Source: Burkholderia sp. MS389
GTDB lineage: Bacteria; Pseudomonadota; Gammaproteobacteria; Burkholderiales; Burkholderiaceae
Length of the DNA stretch: 64,000 nt
NCBI RefSeq assembly: GCF_016899425.1
Contig: NZ_CP045995.1
Coordinates: forward strand, 1,302,001 to 1,366,000
Direction of reading: 5' to 3'
A program made the translations under genes and the position numbers. Shown in pieces: positions 21,641-28,800 of the stretch. Position 1 is the first letter of the stretch; every line of letters starts with the position of its first letter. The notes under the pieces were generated by a model, which saw nothing but the letters and a program-made list of their open reading frames with translations, was not told the origin of the DNA and made no database searches.

Positions 21641-22758
21641 GCTAAAACGTTAATCGCGCCGACGTGATCGGCGTTTGCCGTGTGCCCGCACTCGATACAG
21701 GCGAATAGCGACTGCGTCTTGCGGTTCTCGGCTGAAATATGGCCGCAGCGCGGGCATGTACGGCTCGTGTTCTTCGGCGGAACCGCGACGAAATACCCGC
21801 CATTCCATGCTGTCTTGTATTCCAATTGACGACGAAACTCGCCCCAGCCCTGGTCCAGAATGGACTTGTTGAGGCCCGACTTCGCGCGGACATTGCGTCC
21901 CGGCGCCTCAGCCGTGCCCTTTGCAGACTTACTCATGTTGCGAACCTGCAAGTCTTCGACGGCGATCATCGCGTGGTTTTTGCTGATCGTGTTGGATGCC
22001 TTGTGCAGGAAGTCTGCTCGCGCGTTGGCGATGCGCGCGTGAATGCGCTGGATGCGGACCTTCGCCCTCTTCCAGTTCGCAGAGCCTTTGACCTTGCGGG
22101 CCATGCGCCGCTGATACTTCGCGAGACGCTGCTCATGTTTCCTGAAGCTGGCGAGCGGCGGGATGTACGTGCCATCGCTCAGGGTCGCAAAGCGGGCTAC
22201 ACCCACGTCGATACCTACAGCCGCGCCGTGCGGCACTGGCTGCTCAACTTCGCGTGCTGTGAGGATGGACACGAACCACTTGCCCGCTCGCAGCGAAACA
22301 GTCGCGCTGCGAACCTCGCCGAGCACCGTTCGGCTGTTGCGGTAGCGCAGCCAGCCGAGCTTCGGAACCTTGATGCGGCCGTTGGCGCTATCGACCACGA
22401 TCTGGTTCTTGTCGGGAAACTGGAACCGATCGCTATCGCCCTTGCGCTTGAAGCGCGGAAAATCCGCACGCTTGGCGAAGAAGTTCTGGAATGCACGATC
22501 ACACGCCTGCTGCGCCATCATCAGCGCATGACGCGGAGCGTCTGAGAGCCACGGTGTATCGGCGCTGTTACGCCATTGGGTCAGGTGCTTCCCGACTGAG
22601 AACTTGCTTATGTACTTGCCGCCTGCCTCATACGTTTCTTTCTGCAACGCGAGCGTCCTGTTGTAGACGAATCGGCACGCGCCCGCGAACTGGCGCATCT
22701 TGCGCTGTTGTTCACCGGTCGGCATCAGTTCGAATTTAAAGGCTTGGAGTCGTTGCAT
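21544..22758 (-). CDS. tnpB: TnpB RNA-guided nuclease (IS605 OrfB)
   Basis: A full-length 404-aa TnpB, the compact ancestor of Cas12. An N-terminal helix-turn-helix domain starts [21 protein letters not shown]. The RuvC residues are intact: aspartate in [13 protein letters not shown], glutamate in [11 protein letters not shown] and the last aspartate in [16 protein letters not shown]. The zinc ribbon CPRCGH...CIECGH is complete. I chose MQRLQ as start because it matches family N-termini; an upstream frame extension adds 17 unlike residues. With tnpA dead, it may act only as a guided nuclease retaining the element. Confidence 0.9.
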   Translation of the reverse strand: MQRLQAFKFELMPTGEQQRKMRQFAGACRFVYNRTLALQKETYEAGGKYISKFSVGKHLTQWRNSADTPWLSDAPRHALMMAQQACDRAFQNFFAKRADFPRFKRKGDSDRFQFPDKNQIVVDSANGRIKVPKLGWLRYRNSRTVLGEVRSATVSLRAGKWFVSILTAREVEQPVPHGAAVGIDVGVARFATLSDGTYIPPLASFRKHEQRLAKYQRRMARKVKGSANWKRAKVRIQRIHARIANARADFLHKASNTISKNHAMIAVEDLQVRNMSKSAKGTAEAPGRNVRAKSGLNKSILDQGWGEFRRQLEYKTAWNGGYFVAVPPKNTSRTCPRCGHISAENRKTQSLFACIECGHTANADHVGAINVLAAGHAVLACGEKVQSGRSKKQEPTEATQVLAA

Positions 22759-22776
22759 GGAGCCATAGTATCGCGA

Positions 22777-23001
22777 GTGGAGTTCGACGGCGAAGGCAAC
22801 CATGTACACCCACTGGCGAACTATCCGCCGAAGGTTGCGGTATTGGCGCTGGCGAACAGCCTGAAGGGTGTTTCGAGCCGGCCGATTCAGCAGAAGACGT
22901 GCCCGTGCATCGGTGTAAGTTGTGGGACGGTGCGCGAGGTCGCCGTCCTACTTTGCCGAGTCGTGCGCCAGTACACCGAGCAGCAGCGGACGCCACACTA
23001 A
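22777..23001 (+). pseudogene. tnpA: IS200-type TnpA transposase remnant
   Basis: This frame reads VEFDGEGNHVHPLANYPPKV and then LALANSLKGVSSR and RQYTEQQRTPH. These match the HUH motif region, the helix after it and the C-terminal tyrosine segment of IS200/IS605 TnpA. The N-terminal half (about 60 residues) is missing, replaced by the divergent tnpB start. The stretch between GVSSR and RQY, normally WSPSYF-containing, is shortened and scrambled. It is therefore a non-functional remnant in the divergent IS605 position. Confidence 0.75.
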
Positions 23002-23105
23002 CGCCGCAGAAGGACAGCTACGCTGTCCGCGCTATCCTTCCTCCCCCTGAACGGGGAGGATTGCCGCTCCCCTGTTCAATGCACATCACCTGCTTCGGAT
23101 CGCCC

Positions 23106-23729
23106 ATGAATTGCCCTACCCGCCTCTCTTCCGCCGCCGCGATCGCGTGCGCGCTTTCTGTTTCTGCTGCCCATGCTTCGGGACGCGATGCGCTGACCGA
23201 TCGGTCGGCCGGTGCCAACGTGTTTCGCTCGGAGCGGCGTGCGGCTGCTCGGGATGATGGGCATGCGGCACGAAAGAGCCGGCGACGAGTGCAGTTCGCT
23301 GCGCCTCCCGAACGGAGCCCGTTCGATACGCCGGATACGCGGCCGTTGCGGGTGACGAGCGATGCGCTCGTGACATCGCCGCCTGCTTTTAAACATGAAC
23401 TCGATTTTGCGTTGGCTCCGAACCGCGTCGCGCTTGGTGCGGGCGGGAGCGATAGCTTGGGTCGCGCAGTCCCTGGGTATGAGCAGCGCGAGCAGAACTG
23501 GAATGAATACCTGCGTGCTAACGGTTCGCGGCCGGTTGGTAGTGGCGGCTCGTACGCGCCGCAGCGGCCGTACGATGCGCCGCGCGGTCCGCACGGGGCG
23601 CCGAATCCGTTCGATCCTTCGGTGCCGCAACCAGAGACGCGGACGTTCTACGACAACGGATCGGGGACGAAATGCACGGCTACCGGCGGTGCGGGGACAT
23701 CGCGGTCGTCTTGCGATATCGCTTGGTGA
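23106..23729 (+). CDS. Exported hypothetical protein
   Basis: A 207-aa protein with a plausible Sec signal peptide (SSAAAIACALSVSAAHASG, cleavage after AHA near residue 24). The mature part is charged and then Gly/Ser/Pro-rich (RPVGSGGSYAPQRPYDAPRGP) with two cysteines near the end (KCTATGG and SSCDIAW), which could form a disulfide. No family is recognised. An alternative start lies 9 codons upstream. The IS element ends only about 40 bp upstream, so the native promoter may be displaced. Confidence 0.6.
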   Translation: MNCPTRLSSAAAIACALSVSAAHASGRDALTDRSAGANVFRSERRAAARDDGHAARKSRRRVQFAAPPERSPFDTPDTRPLRVTSDALVTSPPAFKHELDFALAPNRVALGAGGSDSLGRAVPGYEQREQNWNEYLRANGSRPVGSGGSYAPQRPYDAPRGPHGAPNPFDPSVPQPETRTFYDNGSGTKCTATGGAGTSRSSCDIAW

Positions 23730-23777
23730 TGTGCGGTTTTGGGCGGCTGCCGCTTACGGCTGCTCTACCCTGTCCGG

Positions 23778-23803
23778 CGCGCTGCGCGACATCGCGCAGC
23801 GCG
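23778..23803. terminator. Perfect 26-bp palindrome between convergent genes
   Basis: CGCGCTGCGCGA and its exact reverse complement are separated by CA. It lies between the stops of the exported protein (23729) and the SymE-like gene (23826), which converge. The position fits a two-way terminator, although no T tract follows. Confidence 0.5.
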
Positions 23804-23825
23804 GCCGCATCCCGCGGCGTTGCGC

Positions 23826-24047
23826 TTACAGCTGCGTGATGATCAGCCTGCCGGGCTCAATATCGATCCTCGCCTTGCGGCCCGGAACAAAACACGCATC
23901 GTTGATCAGCCACATTCCACCAATCTTCATGTACGGATAAAACGTCTCCGGCCTCGGATCCATGGTCTTCGGGGTACCCCACATTTCCTGGATCGTGACG
24001 AAACGTTCCGTCTTCGGCGGTCGTGCTTTATGATTCGGCTTAGCCAT
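23826..24047 (-). CDS. SymE-family toxin-like protein
   Basis: A 73-aa basic protein whose second half (YMKIGGMWLINDACFVPG, then ARIDIEPGRLIITQL) fits the SymE/SpoVT-AbrB-like fold. E. coli SymE is an SOS-induced type I toxin, held down by antisense RNA SymR, that cleaves RNA or compacts DNA. The ATG at 24047 is 6 nt after AAGGAG. No LexA site is evident to me. SymE-like genes are common near Rhs and other polymorphic toxin loci; whether this one is toxic is not shown by the sequence. Confidence 0.7.
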   Translation of the reverse strand: MAKPNHKARPPKTERFVTIQEMWGTPKTMDPRPETFYPYMKIGGMWLINDACFVPGRKARIDIEPGRLIITQL

Positions 24048-24269
24048 GGGCAACTCCTTGGAAGTTGGCTGTGGTTAGCGGGTCGTGAGTGTTGGTAGCA
24101 CTTGCGGCCCGCGCTCGTTTACCGCGGCGTTTTTATGGTTTGGATTCCTCCTTTGTTGGTGGATCGATGGGAGCGATGCTTCGGTAGAGGGTCGGCGCGT
24201 GTGGCACTTCCGTTCGCGTGCACTGCGGGCAACACGATCATCATCAATTGAACATCACCAATTAAACCA
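24048..24269. other. Upstream region of the symE-like gene
   Basis: No gene is recognised. The stretch drops in GC from left to right and contains a small stem CACCAAT-9 nt-ATTGGTG at 24256-24278 overlapping the end of the next minus-strand frame. A SymR-like antisense RNA would be expected over the symE start, but no promoter for it is clear. Confidence 0.4.
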
Positions 24270-24551
24270 TCATTGGTGCGCATTTGAGCGCACGTTAGCC
24301 ATTGGGTATAGGTACGCGGCTTGGTCAGTTTTCTGGTTATTGCGCGTGTTGACGATAATGGCGAGCATGTCGACGCCTACGCCATCCATTCGAAACACGA
24401 TTGATCCGAACGTGACGATTTGAAACAGTTCTATGAGGTCGGACTCGACGATGTGGGGCGGGCTCGATACTTGGTTAGCCATTGCAAGGTCTTTTGAGTG
24501 CGCGCTTGCGGATTCCACTTGTGCTGAGCGGGACCTATCCGTCACCCTCAT
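24270..24551 (-). CDS. Hypothetical protein
   Basis: A 93-residue frame whose ATG overlaps the stop of the preceding gene (ATGA), suggesting coupling. A second possible start (MANQVSSPPHIVE) is at 24482. The middle part, ESDLIELFQIVTFGSIVF, looks like ordered protein with a beta-strand/hydrophobic pattern. Base composition is much lower in GC than the core genome. I do not recognise a family; it could be a third immunity-like gene or a decayed fragment. Confidence 0.35.
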   Translation of the reverse strand: MRVTDRSRSAQVESASAHSKDLAMANQVSSPPHIVESDLIELFQIVTFGSIVFRMDGVGVDMLAIIVNTRNNQKTDQAAYLYPMANVRSNAHQ

Positions 24552-24919
24552 TCGGCAGGGAAGCCCCCTTTTTTATAGCCGCTCCACAGGACCTTAACTG
24601 GCCAACCATCCGGTTTCCCGGCCAACATGCTCTTTGCGATCAGTTCGACGTCGTCTGAAACTCTTCCCGCGATGTCAGGATTTCCCGAGGCTCGAAACGA
24701 GAGCTTGAATGCCTTCTCTCTAATAAAATTCAAGAATTTCTTGTCGTCGGCTACGAGGTCGAATCCATTGACTTCGTTAAACGCCTGCATCCAGAGATCA
24801 TCGAATGATGCGGCGTCCCTTTTGTCAAGTAGCTCATCGAAATCCAGGGCAGTAAAAAAATCGAAAAATCCAGGCTTGGATATCTCCGAATCGATGCTAT
24901 TCAAAATCTCATTTGGCAT
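24548..24919 (-). CDS. Hypothetical acidic protein, possible immunity protein
   Basis: A 123-aa acidic, soluble protein (MPNEILNSIDSEISKPG; then FFDFFTALDFDELLDKRD). It has no signal peptide or membrane segment. Its start overlaps the 3' end of a toxin-tail-like frame by 11 nt, and it lies downstream of an Rhs/immunity pair, the usual place of displaced toxin-immunity cassettes. Low GC and small acidic character are typical of immunity genes. No family assignment is claimed. Confidence 0.6.
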   Translation of the reverse strand: MPNEILNSIDSEISKPGFFDFFTALDFDELLDKRDAASFDDLWMQAFNEVNGFDLVADDKKFLNFIREKAFKLSFRASGNPDIAGRVSDDVELIAKSMLAGKPDGWPVKVLWSGYKKGGFPAE

Positions 24920-25100
24920 TCCATAATCCCTGTTCTTGTGCCGGTGACACTACAGCGGCGCTACCGTCAGTATAGATTCCCACAACGTCCGGACCGGGGA
25001 TAACTGCCATTGAGCTTCCAGATCCGCCGACCATACGCGTCGAACTCGAAGCGACGGGGTCTACGGCACTAAACCGCGTCATGCCACCATTGCCGCACAC
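24909..25100 (-). pseudogene. Orphan toxin-tail-like fragment
   Basis: A 63-codon minus-strand frame ending IPGPDVVGIYTDGSAAVV...WNAK directly overlaps the next gene's start. Its upstream end runs into the IS5-family remnant, so only the 3' end of a larger gene may survive. Position (end fused to a small acidic gene) suggests the C-terminus of a polymorphic toxin. This is inference from context; I recognise no toxin family. Confidence 0.35.
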
Positions 25101-25103
25101 GGC

Positions 25104-25378
25104 GTGGCCCCTTCGATCCCACCGCGCGATGGTGCCGCTCGTTGCTCCCTCAATACGCCGGGTATGATGTGGCAGAACGATACGGCCGATGCGGATCGTC
25201 CGAGACGGCGATCACAAGTGGAAGAAAGGTTACGGCCACCATCGGCGCTCGCTCGCGGAGAACGCGATGTATCGCCTGAAGACGCTCACCGGTACGGCTA
25301 TGGGCACGTCGAACAGAATCACAAGCGACCGAGGTCGCTATCCGCATGGGCGTATTCCAACATGGGGCGTATCCTTGA
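25104..25378 (+). pseudogene. IS5-family transposase 3' remnant, frameshifted
   Basis: Three reading frames read in turn give the end of an IS5-family DDE transposase: IPPRDGAARCSLNTPGMMWQ, then HHRRSLAENAMYRLKTLTG, then SQATEVAIRMGVFQHGAYP and a stop at 25376. The order and spacing match the C-terminal catalytic glutamate region (the E in SLAENAM). Two frameshifts and the missing 5' two-thirds show it is dead. No terminal inverted repeats are evident. It separates the rhs/imm pair from the orphan cassette. Confidence 0.75.
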
Positions 25379-25431
25379 GTTCGTAAGCCCTGTGTACTTC
25401 GATCTCCTCGTTTCGAACTACACCACCAAGC

Positions 25432-25809
25432 CTACGTCTGAAAATCAAACGTCCCGACGAAGCGCACGCGGGAGGCAGGACGGACGCTTTCTGCGTTCTC
25501 GTACTGGAAGTTATAAAGTAGGATCAGACCATTATCGTCAGCACTGCGCATAGCTTCGAGCTGAAGAATCAGCACGTCGGCAAAACTATCGATCCAAGAA
25601 AATCCCACAAGATTCTCTCGGAGGCTTAGATCCGGTTGCAGCATGTCCGCCTCGCGGAAGCCATCGTCAAACCAATCAATTCCGGTATCGTCTCGAAACT
25701 GATTGAAAGAGTCACCATTCTCATCGTAGGCGTTCTCGATGTAGTCCGTAAGATCATCGTCGTCAGTGAACTTCCCGACCCAGACTGATACTTTATTAGC
25801 TTTTTCCAT
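25432..25809 (-). CDS. Immunity protein, Imm22-like
   Basis: A 125-aa very acidic protein starting MEKANKVSVWVGKFTDDDDL, the start typical of Imm22-family immunity proteins, with FGTDWFDD-like GIDWFDDGFREADML following. Imm22 proteins neutralise polymorphic toxins by direct binding in the cytoplasm. It begins 6 bp after the rhs stop, so it is very likely the antidote to the Rhs C-terminal toxin. GGAAGA ahead of the ATG lies within the rhs stop region. Confidence 0.8.
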   Translation of the reverse strand: MEKANKVSVWVGKFTDDDDLTDYIENAYDENGDSFNQFRDDTGIDWFDDGFREADMLQPDLSLRENLVGFSWIDSFADVLILQLEAMRSADDNGLILLYNFQYENAESVRPASRVRFVGTFDFQT

Positions 25810-25815
25810 TCTTCC

Positions 25816-28800
25816 TTACTCCGTCGGCGGCCGAAGACCCACGGGCAGATCGTCGACGCCATTAGTGAGCCGATAATTTCCCCAGTTCTGCAAACGCCGT
25901 AAGTACGTTGCATAGTCCATGGATGAATCGACAATATCGATGATTTCACCGTGCGCTGTCCCTGATCCTTTCTTTCCGTGCATCCAGTCAGGATTGATAC
26001 CACCAGTAGATTTCGTCGGCGTTCGATTTCCCCAGATATCTTCCGCTGTGAGCCCCCAACGCTTAAAGGTAGGGGCACGACTTACTGGCAACCACTCGTG
26101 CATTTTGCCAGGCCAACGCAATCTGTCCTCAATCGTCCCTCGATAGTCCTTCCAGTAGGTATCGAACTCGTCGGGCGTTAACTTATTAAACCATTCCGCG
26201 AAGCCTTCACGGATACCTGGAATCGGACATCGCTGGAGCCCCAACGGATCAGTCTCGTCAGTCGGAGTCGGGACGTATCCGTAGATGCGAGTGCCGCCCC
26301 CCAGGCCGATCGGATCCTGACTAAGATATGCGCCGGAATCTGGATCATAATACCGATTCAGGTTGTAACTCAGCCCTGTCTCGTCGTCCACCCACTGGCC
26401 AGGAAAGCGCAGCGTTGTGTCAATTGCTGACACGCCGCCATTAGCTGCACGCCGTGCCGGCAGCAGTTTGCCCCACAACGAATACGCAGCCTTCCACACT
26501 GGCTTGCCGTATTGGTCAAACACGGCCTTCGGCAGACCAACCTGATCGGTCAGGATCGGGTAGAGGCCGTCGTCAGTCTCCTGCGCAAGCGGCGAGAAAC
26601 CGCCGGGTTCGATATGCCATGTTACGACCTGGCCCGTCGTGCCATCGCGCTGCTCGATCCAGCGTTCTGCTAGCGTCGCCCCGTCCCACAGGAACTTCAC
26701 GGTTTCGCGGCCGCCGAGTTGCCGCTTCTCGACTCGGCGGTTGAAAGCATCGTAGCGGTACAGCCACACGCCGCGTTCGGGCGTCGCGACCTTCACGAGC
26801 CGATTGAGCCCATCCCACGTGTATTGCCACGTCTTTGGCCGGAACCCGGGCTGTTCGACCGTCTTTTCGATCGTGCGGCCACGTGCGTCGTACCGATAGC
26901 GCGCATGGCCGATCCGTTCCGGCAGGCCGCCTCGGTAGTAATGGTGAGCATCCACGGGGGCCTGGCGCCCATGCGCGGCAATGTTCATCGCCGCGTCGTA
27001 ACGGAAGTGCTCCGTCGGCTGCAGCAGACTTTCTGCGGTGACGATCTGGCCGCGCGTATCGCGCCGATACGTAAGCGTATCTCTGTCGGTGTCGACTCGC
27101 TCCAGTTGCCCGGCTGCGTCGTAGTGATAGACCTGCCGCGTCAATTGCTCGAGCGCACGGGCCGGATCGGCTTGCAAGGCATCGAAGGCTACGGCAGGCC
27201 CTGCAATCTGCCGGCGGATACGGCCGAGCGCATCGTACTGTTGCTGCGCGACAAAGTCTCCCGCCTCACGGCCGATCTCGCGCCCTAACCCATCACGCCG
27301 GATCGTCAGTTCCCCGACTTGCGTCAAAGCCCCGGATACATCGTACGCATAGGCGGTCTCGCGCCTGGGTGTCATCCGCAGACTGCGTTGTCCGTCGGCG
27401 TCGTAGACGTGCCGCATAAGTTGGCCGTGCTGATCTTCGCCGATCAAGCGGCCATTCCTGTCGTAGGCAAAACGCGTCACATGAGCGTGCTCATCCTGGA
27501 CCTCCGCCGATGCCAATCGCCCGCTCGCATCGTAGCGGTAGGCAAGCTTCACGTCGCCGGCATCGATCTCGATAAGCCGGTCGGATGCATCGTACGTATA
27601 GCGCCACTGGCCACCATCGGGCAGTGTCTTCGTCAGCAGGCGACCAACGGCATCGCGCTCGTATTCGGTCGCGCGGCCTCCCCAGTCGATCTCGGTCGCG
27701 AGACGCCCGGCCGCGTCGTAGCGGTACGTGTAAGTTTCTCCCAGCGCATTGATAACCTTCGTCAGCCGGGTCGCGTGGTCGTACTCAAAACGCGTTGCAT
27801 GACCGGCCGCGTCGATCGACGCCGTGAGCAGATCGAATGGACCGTAGGTTCGCTGGATCGTACGTCCTAGCGGATCGATCCACTCGACGGGCAGGCTCTC
27901 GCTGTTATAACGTGCCGTCGATACTGAGCCGTCGGGGCGCGTAACCGCGCTCAGCAGACCGCGCGGATTTGCCGGGCCGTCAGCATAGTCGAAGCGAGTC
28001 ACGTGCCCGTCGGGCGACGTTTCCTCCAGCAGCCGGCCCAGCGTGTCTATCTTGCGCCTAAAGCGCGCACCCGTTGGCAACTCGATGTCCGTCAGCCGCA
28101 ACCGGTCATCGTAGTCCAGGCGCGTCTCGCGATCACCCTGAACCACCCGCAGCAATTCGCCATGGGGCCCATAGCGATAAGTCGTTTTGTTGCCGTCCGG
28201 CTCGGTGCGTGCAATCAACCGATACAGATGGTCGTACTCGAGCTTGATCGTGCCACCGTTCGGCAAGCGCGCCCCAGTAAGGCGCTGCTCGTCGTCATAG
28301 TCGAAGTCAACCGTCCTCCCCGAGCTTTCGACGACCGAAGTCAGTTGGCCTCGATCGTCGTATCGATAGTCCGTCCGTCGGCCAAGCGGATCAATCCGGG
28401 CCATCAAACGACCAAGCTCCCATTCGGAGTAAGTGCAATGGCCGAGCGGATCGGTTTCGGCCGTTACAAGACCTTCGTCGTTATAGGCGTAGGTCCATTC
28501 GCCGTCGACGTCAATCACGCGTGTGCAGCCGGCTTCGTAGATGAATCGGCCCGTGTGATAGCCCTGCCGGGTACCTGTCTCGACTACACGACCATCGGTG
28601 TCGTACCGATATCGAACATCGGTCTGATCTGTATCCCGCCATTGGGTCATCCAGCCGTGTTCGTCGTACGCGTAATAGAACTGGCCAAACTGGAAGCTCG
28701 CCACGTGGGTAAGCATGCCGCCCTGGTAGTCGTAGTCCACAAGCGTTCTGGAACCACCGTCCGCATCATGGAGGACGATCCGTTGCAGCCGACGATCGCG

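Larger units (their letters stand above)
21501..23066 (-). mobile_element. IS605-type element with intact tnpB and decayed tnpA
   Basis: The element is bounded by subterminal hairpins of the IS200/IS605 superfamily rather than inverted repeats. The right-end hairpin is at 21511-21530 (CCCCTTCC-TGAA-GGAGGGG) beside TTGACATCC, and the left-end hairpin at 23040-23059 (CCTCCCC-6 nt-GGGGAGG). Inside are tnpB on the minus strand and a divergent tnpA remnant on the plus strand, the IS605 order. Exact ends are inferred, as such elements make no target duplication. It cannot move by itself because tnpA is broken. Confidence 0.8.

Noticed and set aside
25432..25900. tRNA or att site at the edge of the Rhs island
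   Set aside because: No tRNA cloverleaf, no direct repeats flanking the island and no integrase are visible in the window.
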